This document shows positions 9,564 through 21,458 of a DNA stretch of 64,000 bases, piece after piece. Where the stretch lies: positions 19,563,689 to 19,627,688 of the forward strand of contig JAKZAP010000013.1 in the NCBI GenBank assembly GCA_023053575.1. Reading direction: 5' to 3'. This DNA comes from Branchinecta lynchi. Lineage: Eukaryota > Arthropoda > Branchiopoda > Anostraca > Branchinectidae. Position 1 is the first letter of the stretch. The number at the start of each line of letters is the position of its first letter. The notes below the pieces were generated by a model, which ran no database searches, had not been told where the DNA came from, and saw only the letters and a program-made list of their open reading frames with translations. The position numbers were made by a program, and so were the translations under genes.

Positions 9564-12556
9564 AATAAAGAAAGGAAGAGAAACGATCAGGACCAATCAG
9601 TTAATCATCAAATCAAATAATCACACTTCAAACCAATAGATATGCAAGCCCTTTTACAGCAGATTCATTCCTTGTAGCAGTATTACAAAACATTCCGGTT
9701 CACACTATTCAACTTTGACGATACGATAATAATAAGAATAATAATAGTAATTTTGTTCACTCAATGCACATATTCAATGGAAAGACATTGGAGTAAAAGA
9801 GAAGAAGATATCATTACAACTGGTTACAGCAAAAACAACAGAACACAAAAACAACGATAACAAATAATGAGACAGCTGTCAGCGTAAGAAATACATTTCG
9901 CAAAAGCTTCTGGAGTTTAACAATAGCCGTTGATTGACGTCACTTCTTCTTGGCAGGGACGTTTTAAAGTTTAACTTAAAAATTTGAGTTCAGCTTGTAT
10001 TTGTACCTTGTATTATCTGAATATGCAATCTGGATTTCATCAAGAACTTATTATTTCCTTATCTAAAAAGCCAGCTTATTTGTGTATGGTGTATTATCTG
10101 AATGCCCAGTTTGAATTATCGATGACATGTTTTTCTTCTGTAAAATCACCAACGACAAAAAATCAAAGACGCTGCTACATTATGCCTCGCTGCAATACAA
10201 GTTCAGTAAAGTCTCGGACAAGCAGCCTAGGAAATTTATTAATAATAATAATAATAATAATAATATATTGCAAAAAAAGGCCACAAAGCCTCTACAAAGT
10301 TCTTTTGAAACATTTAGGGTCGTACATTTGGGAAAGAAACATTCCATCAATTTCTTTCTTGAATTGGCTTATTGATGGGGAGTTTGCTGTTTCTTCGGGC
10401 AGTTGATTCCAATGGGGTGGCACGCGGTTTTTGAAACTCCACCGACCACCGACCACTTATTGACAGCGGGCAATTCGGTGCTGTTGCTAATCCTAAGCAT
10501 TATAAGTCACATAGAGCTACCACATATAGGAAAGATCTTTTACACAAAATTGTATACTGCTCTTTATTCAGAATAGCGAAGCTACGGACGAAGCGAGCTA
10601 AAAAAAAATATCATTTCATCGACTTTTCAAGTCTGTTTGCGTGAATAAGTTTTAATGATTTTTTTACTGCATTTTCGTATTTCCCAGGAAACCTTTAAAT
10701 AAAGCCGATTCTGTAAGAAACACAATTTTCTTAAAGAGCTACAAATAAACTAGAAACATTTTCAACAAAAAGAATTGTCGAGACATTGCTCCGTTATGCA
10801 TCAAAACAAACAACATCGAAATACGTCAAAATTAAGTTAGGGAGACATCGTATTTTGAGTCCGTTAAGGTCTGCTGTAAATTTTTGCGGAGACAGATAAT
10901 ACACTCAACCGAGAAATGAAAGTCTTAAGGAATGTTGCAATTAGTCACTCATATAGTCGTTTCTTTTTTAATGTGCTCGTCCTTCGCTCAATGGATGAGT
11001 TTTTCTCAACTGTTCGTAAGGGGTTGCTAGCTTTAAATGTTTCAAATACTAAACACGGCGTCAAAATCAATGACTGAACTAGTCCATTTTTGTGTGTGTG
11101 GGGGGGGGGGGGGGGGGCAAGCCCAGATTTTATCAATAGGATCACTAAAAGAACACCGTTTCCGCATCGCAGTTCTGGTAGGAAGGGGGCGATTACTAGA
11201 ACAGTTCCCGATTACTATAGATTTACCGACAAGGCTTTTGTCGATACCAGAAAAATTACTTTGCATTTCTTGAAGACCTTCCTTGACACAGTAAGAACTC
11301 CCGCGTAATTACTGGCCTGAGCTCGACTTGGAAATTCAGTAGAGCAGGGGCGGCGCTTGAATCTTCGAAACTACAACACCGTAATCACTTTGGCTATCTT
11401 CAGTCTCTGATCATTACCAAGAGCGACAAGAATCCCAGGAGATCAACATTATAACACTGTGAAGAAGGGGGAAAGAGCTGGGTCTAGCCATTAATCCCTG
11501 GTGCAGACTCATTGACAATCAGTGAAGTACGGGGTGACTAAAAAGCAGACACTTCACTGCCTTAAGTGGTTGTACTGGCGTGGCAATATAACCTTTAATA
11601 TTTTTGTGTTTTTAAACCAGTCACTTTTGACGCCAGAAGAGCGATCGATTTTTTAGTAAGCTGAATCCACGATCCTTTCTTTGATTTTTCTCCCGTTAGA
11701 AAAAAATGCCTACACAAGAGGACAGCAAAAATTCAATCAGAAAAATAAGAATTTCGTTATGGAAAGTTGTTTACGTGACGAGCGAGCTGTTAGTACTTTT
11801 ACATCCCTCTAACCGACTGGAAAACGTCAACAAAAAGGCAATTTCAAGCATTCCATTCATACCCTAACTACAAATCAGAAACTTCTATACACCAAACTTC
11901 TCAATTCCTAAGACAATGAACTACAACACCTGGGAAAAACACAACTTGGCTCGCTGCAGAAACAAACAAGTCGTAAAACCCATTCACATTCCAAAAATAC
12001 TAAAGACCTTTTTCTGTGTCACTTTTCAGCATTCAGCTTTCGACGAAAGATTAATAGTTCTGCTGATAAATTATAGACGGACTGAATTAAGTTTTTCATT
12101 TTCCAACCGCTCCCTATTAAAGATTGAAATTACGCCGGTCATGACGAATATTGATTAATGCATTGTCTCGCCCATCCTTTGCCAATTAATAACAAATACT
12201 ACCATCTCCGTGTACTGTACTTATAGGGAATACTGGCGATTTAATTTTCAGCCATAAGTGACTTCCTCGTTTTATTATCTGATAATTTTAGCTTCTCTGA
12301 CCAATAATTGCTTTCTGCGAGGACACAACACTCTTTAGACTGGCTGATCGGCCATCAAGTGCAATCCTAAATTATAAACACAGCTTTCAGATAACACATT
12401 TCAATAATTTTATTTGATTAGTTCCGAAACAAGAAAGAATAATAAAAAACAGAGACACAAAAATGGGTTGACAACAGCGAGTAGTTTTCAGACAAGGATC
12501 CCAAATTTAAGAAATAGGATTGCTCCTTCGGGCAAAGCAGACTGGGAACCATATGC
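9564..12556. other. Intron 1, mostly unrecognised
   Basis: Contains an AAT microsatellite (about 10,237-10,266), which lies inside the longest frame here (9,984-10,406), and a G-run of about 20 at 11,100-11,118. No domain, TIR or gene was recognised in the rest. The stretch is AT-rich and looks like single-copy intron. Confidence 0.4.
10237..10266. repeat. AAT microsatellite
   Basis: Eight to nine AAT units. It creates the poly-Ile and poly-Asn runs of the overlapping open frames, which argues against those being genes. Confidence 0.85.
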
Positions 12557-13583
12557 AACAAGACCAAAGGTTTCGATGGGATCCCAAATATTGAATATTT
12601 ACTGGACTACTTTTTCTGGTCTTCGCCAAAACTCTTTAACATTTTGCTACAACCTACAACCAGGGACCCATGAATTTCCTGTAATGACTCGCCATTCAGG
12701 GGGGTTGTCATTTCCTATGCTTCTATGTTGCTATGTTGCCCGAGCCTTAGCCCTAGTTTCCAAAAATTCCGCTTGGGTCGAATCGGCGTTCTTGCTCAGA
12801 TAGACAAAATTTGTTGGCGCAAGTCAGGACTATTCAGCACGCCACCAGGTACCTAAGCTAGGACAAAAAATCAAGGATACTCTTCCATTACAGAGAAATA
12901 TTCCTAGTTCAGCACAACAACAGCGAAAAATCTGAATAGTCGGGAATTTTATCCCCGTGGGTATTTCTCGAAGTATCTGACGCTCGGTCAAGAGCGCATC
13001 AGAAATCTCTTATTGAAAAGCCCCCTGAATGGCGAGTCATTACAGGAAGTTTATGGGTCCCTGCTACAACCAAGTTAGATATGGATTTAGCCATGCATCT
13101 TTACTCCAGCATCTCATCTCTCGTCGACTTCAGACCAACTTGACCAAATTCCTCCTCTTAGCAGTAAGCTACTATCGGCGAAATGCATGCAGAGCCAAAG
13201 AGCTGGTGACAATTAGAGGCGAACCTTTCGATAAAAAATTTCCGGGTTTCGGCAAATTCTGCCAGCATGTCGGTTAAGGAAATAAAGCTCAATACTGGAT
13301 TCAGCATGTCTCCTTACCCCGATACCGAACGTCTAATCGATCTTTAGTATGGTAAAAGCTGCAAAAAGCCTGTCTCCTCACCCTATATCGACTATATCAT
13401 TGCGTTTTAAAACTTCATGTTAGATTTCCGGTTGTGGCCGGATTCCGGGCCAACCACGTGTCCGGCAAGAAAATAATTTTCATACTCGGATTCAGAATGT
13501 CTCCTTACCTCTAAATCAAACCTCAACACTTAACAAATTTTCCGGTTTTGCCGGATTCCGGGCGAACCACTTGTACGGCAGGA
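12557..13583 (-). mobile_element. Family A element, copy 3, interrupted by a MITE
   Basis: It starts with AACAAGACCAAAGG and GATGGGATCCC (12,557-12,595), is split by the 403-bp MITE at 12,661-13,063, then resumes with AGTTAGATATGGATTTAG. Three or so decayed monomers follow (CCGGATTCCGGGC, TTGTCCGG-like). The 5' block with CGTAAGTGG is missing, so the far end is truncated near 13,583. Confidence 0.65.
12661..13063 (-). mobile_element. CAGGGACCC-family MITE, short copy
   Basis: A 403-bp element with near-perfect terminal inverted repeats of at least 43 bp. It begins CAGGGACCCATGAATTTCC and ends in the complement (GAAGTTTATGGGTCCCTG); both ends continue into TGACTCGCCATTCAGGGGG. The 7-bp flank CTACAAC is duplicated exactly (12,654-12,660 and 13,064-13,070). 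CAGGG termini suggest a hAT-like relative, but hAT elements make 8-bp duplications, so the superfamily is left open. Its body matches 17,200-17,537 in reverse. It sits inside family A copy 3 and is therefore younger. Confidence 0.85.
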
Positions 13584-16225
13584 ATATCGCTGGAAAATAT
13601 CATAGTTGACTTTTCCACTTCGAGTCATTTTTTACTCAAATATATCCCATAAAGACATAACAGACCCTAAAAGAGGTAGAACAGGAATAAAGAACACGAT
13701 CTCGGTTCTTTAGCCATGTAGGCCTAACTCCATGTCTTCAAACAAATATCTAGAGGAGATAGAACCGAGGACAGAACGAACAAAAATATCCTACGCGCAA
13801 GATCAGAAAACTGAAATTCTAACTTTGGTTTTCGTACAGATTTACTGAAATTTCACGACAAAGTAGCCTGCACTTAAAGAATTATTTATGTCATGACCAT
13901 ACTTCACGATATTTCACAACTTCGAACCAACAAAACTACTATGTTAAAGTAAACTAAATCCAAGGAATTCCCAATCCCTTACTATAAATACCTATGCGGT
14001 GCAGAAGTCTCCCATTGCTTGGCGGTAGCCACTGTACATGTACTTAAGCAAAAAAGAGGTCCAAAGGCTTCACTGTGAGGTAGCCAACGTTTTATGTTAC
14101 ATTCTCGGTCCTGTCGTATTGGCAGGATTCCTTGAGCTGCACAACATAGTATTTATTACTGCATGAGCCAAGGGCAGTCTAATTAGTTTCATCATGCAAC
14201 TTGATGGTTTGTCAAATTCCTGTTTTTCACCCGATTTCGGTCCACCTATCCAGACTAACGAGATTTCCTGTTTGTACACATGTTATTCTCGCTGCAAATT
14301 CTAAAACCTTGTTTTTTTATCATTACAAAATTTTCGATTTTCGACAAATTCTGGACAAATTGTTAAGTCGAGCCCACGATATAACGAAACTGACCAATCT
14401 ATTTATTGAAAATTTATCATTGTTTATTTCGGTTGAAATGCATAAGATTAGTATAAAAGGAAATAAAGGCGAACATCAACTCACATCACAATCAACCTAC
14501 ATAGCTGTTGTTTAAAAGGGGGGAGGGGGGGGGGGAAAGATTCTGGTATGGTAGGACCAATCCTGATTTTTTGTACAACTAATCAACTTTTTCCAACGCT
14601 TTGTCATGGGTCTTTAAATTTAACTTAGTTCCAGTAAGATATTTTTACGGTATCCAAATTTTTGGTGATATTTGTTGACAGGGGCGATTAAAATTGCATG
14701 GACACGGGAGGTGGGGGGGACGACTTCAAAAATGTCCGGCAATCATACCGATTAGACAATAGACTGAAAACACAGCACCACAGGCGAAAAAATTTAAGAA
14801 TTTCAAGACCGACAAATACCTTTTTTAGTAGGCACAGGTTTGGCAAAAGAACAATGCAGGAATAAAATAATAAACACACAAACCACAGGATTCCACCATG
14901 CCGTTCATTTAAGCTTCCAAATTGAGCACCAAGCAAAATTTTTCAAACCGACTTTTTTCCCAGTTTCCCAGACCGATTCTAGCTGTTATGTAATGTTGTT
15001 TAAATGAAAACGACGAGTTTGGACTCGAAACGAAAGTAATGGATGCCTATGATATCACAGATCTAGCTGTCTGTCTGTGACCCTGCAACTCCCAAACGGA
15101 TTGAGGTGGGCAGCACTTTCACTCGATCTTTCCGACAAAGGTAGTGACCAGGCCCGTATACAGGAATTTATTTCGGGGGGGGGGGGGGGGTTACCTGCTG
15201 GTCGGAGAAAAAAGTAAAAAAAAAACCACACAGATCAGAGGGAAAAGACTATACAAATCATTAACCTATACAAATCACCCCCCCCCCCCTGGATACGGCC
15301 TTGGTAGTGACCATCAAGAATAAAATAGATACAAACTAGATTTGGTCTGAATTTTCTGGACAAAAACTGTGGGATAGGCCTATCATCACAGTAGCCTACT
15401 TATGTATGTTAAAACAAAAAATCCAACCTGTTTTATGCCGAATTAAGCACCCCTGTTGCGCCACAGGCAAAACAAACTGAAAATCAGCCTGATTTCTGCT
15501 AAAAGAGGTTTAAATGCAAAACCAGTTTGTTCAAGCTGTGCGAAAATCACGATTCGGTAATTGCATTTATGTCATTCTGACAAGCTCGAAACATACGACT
15601 GCCATTCTAACAAGCTTAGAACATACAACTAGCTCGTAAGATATGACTTGTAGAAAATCTCTACGTAACCATACGACTAGAAACAAGTTTTCAGGCAAAA
15701 TTCGCGATATGCAAGCTCCAGACACACGTCTGTCGTTATGACAAGTCAACAAATGCGCAAGCGCTCAGACTTGTGAACATAAAATGTTCATATACAAACA
15801 GCTTTAGAACCAAGACATTTCACATCCCCAATGACCAAAACAAGTCTTGAAATAACCTAATTTGTAATCATCCCACTTTAAAATCTTTAAATGTAAACAA
15901 ACCTCAAGGATAAGTCCAAAGAAATGTTGAAAACCCGACATTGGACTGCCATCCAGTCCGACCCTTCAAACTCTTTTCCATCAGCAAGGTAATAACAAGT
16001 GCAATAGACGAAATCGTAGAAGCCTAATACCCCCTTTGTCACGATTCATTAAGAACGGCATATCATCGATCATATGACATAACAGTCCAGTTTCCAACTG
16101 TTCATTAAAGATTAAAGTATGTTGCGTAGTCTAATTTGTGGCTGTTACACCAAAATCCTCATCCATAGATATATCTCCCCAAATATACAAGAGTTGGACT
16201 TGAGATCTGTTACAGACGGACTTAA
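13584..16225. other. Intron 1, mostly unrecognised
   Basis: AT-rich sequence with G-runs near 14,520 and 14,712. Apart from the MITE at 15,149-15,303 I see no TIRs, microsatellites of note or protein similarity. A cluster around 15,560-15,750 repeats GACAAGCTCGAAACATACGACT-like phrases two or three times. Confidence 0.4.
15149..15303 (+). mobile_element. CGTATCCAGG-family MITE (hAT-like) with 8-bp TSD
   Basis: 155 bp. Left end CAGGCCCGTATACAGG, right end CCTGGATACGGCCTTG, i.e. inverted repeats of about 16 bp. GTAGTGAC is duplicated exactly at 15,141-15,148 and 15,304-15,311. The interior has a G-run near one end and a C-run near the other that could pair with each other, plus AAAAGTA and AGAGGGAAAAG phrases shared by all copies. 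Short TIR starting CA(G/A)GGCC plus 8-bp TSD fits the hAT superfamily; non-autonomous. Confidence 0.85.
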
Positions 16226-16950
16226 ATCATGGCAAATCTGGGCCTAGCTGCCCATGAACGGGAGAGGGGGGGGGGGGGGCGGGTCGGGACTCATCAAAAT
16301 GCGTCTTAAAACCTCTTTTTCCTCAGGTGTACCAGCTTAGAGTTTGTTTCTCGCCACGGGTCAACAACTTTTTTCATGGGCAATTTTTGCCCACTTGCCC
16401 ATAAACGGAGAGGGTGGGGGGTGGTTCAACTCAAAATATATATCCCCAACCCCTATGATCCAAGAGCAAAAAGGAATTTGATCGCCTTATCTCCAGTTAT
16501 TGTCAAGTTAAAAACATTAAAAAATGGGCAATCTGTGCCAAATTGCCTCTGAACCAGGTGGGGGTGGGGTTTGGGACCCATAGAAGTTTAAAAGAGACCC
16601 CAATGCTCACAAACCTACCAAGTTCCCTTGATACCTGTTGATTCCTGTCACGGTAACGAACTTTACTCCTGGACAATCTGGGCCCAGTTGCCCATGAATG
16701 GGGTGGATGGGGGAGGTACAACTTTAAAAGCAATTTCCCAGCCCTAGGATCTACATGTACAAGGAATTTCGTCGTACCGTGCCCAGTTCTGGTCAAGTTA
16801 TGAACATTATTCACTGGGCAATCTGGGCCCATTTGCCCCTCGACCGGGTTGGGGTGAGACCCCCAAAAGGCACAACTAGACCCCAATAACCACTAGTGTT
16901 CCCAGTTTCAACTTGATACTTGCACTGGTTCACGAGTTATGAGCTCCACA
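16226..16950. repeat. Diverged tandem array of about 145-bp units
   Basis: About five units, each built around TGGGCAATCTGGGCCCA(G/T)TTGCCC, then a GGTGGGGG tract, a CAACT(T)TAAAA stretch, and a TCAAGTTATGAACATT-like end. Unit starts fall near 16,226, 16,381, 16,525, 16,671 and 16,816. The 127-aa minus-strand frame over it is a shadow of the repeat. Confidence 0.7.
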
Positions 16951-17777
16951 AAATACGGTGAGAAACGAAAAACGAAAGCTGCTACAGCGCTCGCAATAGT
17001 GAATTGTTCCAAGGAACGCTCCACTAAAAACCTACAACTGTCTTGTAATAAACGGTTAGAAAATTTGTTCGCAATATACGACAAGAAACAGGTCAGTCAC
17101 AATAATGTTTCGGCCTTAACACATGCTAATTACGGTTTTGACTGGACCCAAAGTGGCAGAAGCATTTCCTGGTTCACCATAGGTAACCCAACTTCAACCC
17201 AGGGACCCATAAATTTCCTGTAATGACTCGCCATTCAGGGGGCTTGTCAATACGAGATTTCTGATGGGCTCTTGACCGAGCGTCAGATAGTTCGAGAAAT
17301 ACCCACGGGGATAAAATACCCACTATCCAGATAGACAAAATTTTTCGCAGCTGCTGTGCTGAACTAGGAACATTTCTCTGTAATGGAAGAGTATTGTGGA
17401 TCTTTTGTCCTAGCTTAGGTACCTGGTGGCATGCTGGCAATTTTGTCTATCTGAGCAAGAACGCCGATTCGACCCAAGCGGAATTTTTGGAAACTAGGTG
17501 AGGCTCGGGCAACATAGCGACATAGAAGCATAGGAAACTAGACCTACGTTGCCCGGGCAACGTGAAGTGTTGCGGCAACCTTTGTCCGGCTTCGCCGGCT
17601 AAAGTGTTGCGAGAGCAACACTTTGGTTTTGTTTCTTCGCTGTCGGTTAAATGCTAAAATTGTCAACTTATCGAAGCTTTTAAAACGGTACGTTCTAAAA
17701 AGAATAATCACATAATCAAAAGCTGTTCTTTAGCGTTGTAAAACCAACAACAAACCAATATCGGAAGAAGGCTATCC

Positions 17778-20640
17778 GTAACGTTTCAGGATTAAAATTC
17801 CATAGATGACACTATTAATTATTACAAAACTACCTTATTGTTTTACATTACCGTATCGTTTGTACCCGTTGCGTAAACAGTTAATCCTAGGTTATAGCGA
17901 TAGACCATCGATACAAACTTTCTTACTGTCATATTTACAGAAATCGAATACAATGTGCACCAATTTTCAAAAATTTCTAGCCCCTCGTGAACCGATCTTA
18001 CTTACAAGTCCGTCTCCCGTGATTGACATCAAATTCACCGGAAACAAATAATGGATACACCAGCTATCAAAAGTTGCAGACCCCTCATCGCTGAAGATGA
18101 TTATAGCATAAAAGCCGATTATTACTTGCAAGTCCCATGCATGTCTTACAATTGGGAACAAAATTGTTCTTACCATCGAATACACCTGAGACAAATAACA
18201 GGTATACCAACTAGCAAAAGCTGCAAAGTCCTCGTTGCCGAAGATGATTATGAGCTAACAGTCGACTGTTGCTTACAGTCGACTGTTGCTTACAAGTCCC
18301 TTACATGTCTCACAACTGGTATCGACTATTTTTGGTTTCAGTGTGTACCTTACTCCTGAAGTTGTCAGCCCCTTGAAACTTTCAAACTGGTTTATCTCAT
18401 GAAGGATTTTTGTTCAAAAAAATGGATGGCATATATTTTGATCAGCTCTTCAACGGCTATCGATTGCCCTAACCACAACAAAAGCATATCGGAAAAAGGG
18501 ACTAAATTGACTTTGCAGTCAGTTGAACTTTATCCTTTTCAATCGTAGACATCGTGACGGATGAAAACTTGGAATAATATCCTATATAATCTGGTTGGTA
18601 TTATAAAGCTATCCGTAACTTTTTAGGATTAAAATACCATAGATGACACTTTTAATTATTACGAAACTACCTTGTTTTACATTACAGTATCGTTTGTACC
18701 CGTTGCGTTAACAGTAAATCCTAGGTTACAGCGATAGACCAACGATACAAACTTTCTTACCGTCATATTTATATAAATCGAATACAATGTGCAACAATTT
18801 GCACAAATTTCTAGCCCCTCGTGCACCGATTCTACTGACAAGTCCCTTTCCCGTGATAGACATCAAGTTCACCGGATAAAAATAATGGCTACACCGACTA
18901 GCAAAAGTTGCAAACCCCTCATCGCTGAAGATTTGTGTAGCATAACAGCCGATTATTACTTACAAGTCCCTTGCATGTTTTACATTTGGGAACCAAATTG
19001 TTCATCAAATGACAGGTACTTGGCTAGCGAGAGCTGCAAACCCCTCATTGCCGAAGATGATTATGAGCTAACAGTCGCCTGTCGCGTACAAGTCCCCTAA
19101 ATGTCTCACGACTGGTATCGCCTATTTTTGGTTTCAGTGTGTACCTTACTACTGAAGTTGTCAACCCCTTGAAACTTTCAAACTGGTGTATCTCATAAAG
19201 GAATTTTTTTTTACCAAAAAATGGATGTCATATACTTTGATCAGCTCATCAGCGGCTATCGATTGCCGTCGAAGTTGAACTTTATCCTTTTCAATCGTAG
19301 ATATCGTGACGGATGAAAACTTGGAACAATATCTTATATAATCTAGTTGATATTATAAAGCTATCCGTAACTTTTCAGGATTAAAATACCATAGATGACA
19401 CTATTAATTATTACAAAATTACCTTATTGTTTTACATTACCGTATCGTTTGTACCCGTTGCGTAAACAGTTAATCCTAGGTTATAGCGATAGACCATCGA
19501 TACAAACTTTCTTACTGTCATCTTTACAGAAATCGAATACAATGTGCACCAATTTTCAAAAATTTCTAGCCCCTCGTGAACCGATTCTTACTTACAAGTC
19601 CGTCTCCCGTGATTGACATCAGATTCACCGGAAACAAATAATGGATATACCAGCTATCAAAAGTTGCAAGCCCCTCATCGCTGAAGATGATTATAGCATA
19701 AGCTTTTTAAACGGGATGTTCTAAAAAAATTAATCATATGATCAAAAGGTATTCTTCAGCGTTGTAAAAACAACAACAAAATAATATAGGAAGAAGGGAC
19801 TAAATTAACTTTGCAATCAGTTGTACTTTATCCTTTTCAATCGTAGACATCGTGACGGATGAAAACTTGGAACAATATCTTATATAATCTAGTTGGTAAT
19901 AGAAAGCTATCCGTAACTTTTCAGGATTAAAATACCATAGATGACACTATTAATTATTATGAAACTACCTCATTGCTTTACATTTTCGTTTGTATCCGTT
20001 GTGTAAACAGTTAATCCTCGGTTACATTGATAGACCATCGACACAAACTTTCTTACCGTCAGATTTATAGAAATCGAATACAATGTGCACCCATTTGCAA
20101 AAATTCCTAGCCCCTCGTGAACCGATTCCTACTTACAAGTCCCTCTCCCGTGATATACATTAAGTTAACCGGAAACAAATAATGGGTACACCAGCTAGCA
20201 AAAGCTGCAAACCCATCATCGCAGAAGATGATTGCAGGTCAACTGCCGGATGGTGCTGAACAACTTTAAGTAAGTAAGTAAGTAGCATAACAGCCGATTA
20301 TTACTTACAAGTCCCTTGCATATCTTACCATTGGGAACCAAATTGTTCTTACCATCGAATACACCGGAAACAAATAACAGGTATACCAACTAGCAAAAGC
20401 TGCAAGCCCCTCATTACCGAAGATGGTTATGGGCTAACAGTCGACTGTTGCTTAAAAGCCCCCTATATGTATCATAACTGGTATCGCCTATTTTTGGTTT
20501 CAATGTACCTTACTATGAAGTTGTCAACCCCTTTGAAATTTTCAAACTGGTGTATCTCATGAAGGAATTTTTGTACCAAAAAATGGATGACATATACTTT
20601 GATCAGCTCATCAATGGCTATCGATTGCCGTCGAAAAAAA
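17778..20640 (+). repeat. Four-copy long tandem array inside the passenger
   Basis: The phrase CCGTAACTTTTCAGGATTAA followed by CCATAGATGACAC starts copies near 17,778, 18,610, 19,366 and 19,911, with spacings of about 832, 756 and 545. Inside each, a sub-unit (ACCAGCTAGCAAAAGCTGCA, CCCCTCAT, GAAGATGATTAT, then TTACAAGTCCC) is repeated one or two times. Translated in one frame it gives SKSCKPLIAEDDY-like phrases in several units, but stops interrupt, so I treat it as non-coding DNA repeat. Confidence 0.75.
20234..20283 (+). mobile_element. Tiny LINE 3'-end insertion with TAAG tail
   Basis: In the other array copies GATGATTAT is followed directly by AGCATAACAGCC. Here about 50 bp intervene (CAGGTCAACTGCCGGATGG...CAACTTTAAGTAAGTAAG). 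It is a severely 5'-truncated non-LTR retrotransposon 3' end with a (TAAG) microsatellite tail. The sister copies show the empty site. Confidence 0.65.
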
Positions 20641-21458
20641 GTTCTACCTATCTTAGTTCATAAGTTGACTTTTTTGCCGTAGGCCAACTTTCTAACGTCA
20701 CGACTTAGAAAGGAGCAAAGGATAAGCTCTAGTTTCTTTAGCAATGAGAGAACTTTTAAAGTTTAAGAGGCTCATCTGATACCGTTACTCTACCACAAAC
20801 CAAAGTGCAAAAAAAATAAATTATAAACTCAGCTGAAATCGTCGCAGACATGGACAGAAACAATAGATGGCAGCACTTTCGGACCCGTGGGAAAAAGCCA
20901 CTTTTTTGTCTCTGTAGATTTTTCTATTTATCACTCAAAGAAGATATGTTGGCTGTGGGGCCGGCTAACTGCCGCATATATTTAACACTTATAGATTTTA
21001 GTCCATCTTCAATTTGAAACTGGTGCCTGCCTGCTTGCGTGCTAGAACGGAGCTTTCCACTCGAAAGCAGAAACATCTTTTGATGAAACGAAAGGTTCGC
21101 TACACAACTTCAGATAGTCCTCTCTGACATAGGCTATACAACTCCACTTCACTTCGCAAACCGTAGGCTCTGGCTCGATGACAAGCAAAAACCATCCTTA
21201 TTGGCCCCAGGCAAGAGTTCTACGGAGCTTTCCAAAATGTAATGTCATATTCATCAATCCGGCCTAAGGTCCACACTTTCCGTAAAAACCGCACAGGTTA
21301 GACCCTTCTCAGTTACCAGGAATAAAATGAAATCGGAGTCATAGGAAAACAAAAAAAAAAAACCAAAAAAAACGAGGACAAAACCAAAGTGTTGCTCTCG
21401 CAACACAATGACAAGCCCCCTGAATGGCGAGTCATTACAGGAAGTTTATGGGTCACTG

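Larger units (their letters stand above)
17538..21408. mobile_element. Passenger segment with inverted hairpin ends
   Basis: The segment is bounded by a perfect inverted pair: AGTGTTGCGAGAGCAACACT then TTGGTTTTGT at 17,603-17,632, and the complement at 21,379-21,406. The GTGTTGC/GCAACAC core is itself a hairpin. Two more hairpins (GTTGCCCGGGCAAC, CCGGCTTCGCCGG) lie at 17,549-17,598. The interior (17,640-20,640) is a fourfold diverged repeat; 20,640-21,360 is not recognised. No transposase was found. Confidence 0.65.
17200..21458 (+). mobile_element. CAGGGACCC-family MITE carrying a 3.9-kb passenger
   Basis: Outer ends are the same TIRs as the short copy: CAGGGACCCATAAATTTCC at 17,200 and GAAGTTTATGGGTCACTG at 21,458. 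Flanking 7-mers TTCAACC and ATCAACC differ at one base, compatible with an old duplication. 17,200-17,537 and 21,409-21,458 align with the short MITE in reverse. Between them sit about 3,870 bp absent from the short copy, at the point where the short copy reads GGAAATGACAA. Either the MITE captured or was hit by another element, or the short copy is a deletion derivative. Confidence 0.8.

Noticed and set aside
11037..11308. Frames with poly-Gly or poly-Pro
   Set aside because: Produced by a G-run read in both strands.
16939..17223. 94-codon frame ending at the MITE boundary
   Set aside because: Its last residues are encoded by the MITE TIR and the rest has no similarity to a known family; transcription unsupported.
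17806..19616. Repeated frame MTLLIITKLPYCF as a gene family
   Set aside because: The two frames are identical because they sit in copies of the DNA array; other array copies break the frame.
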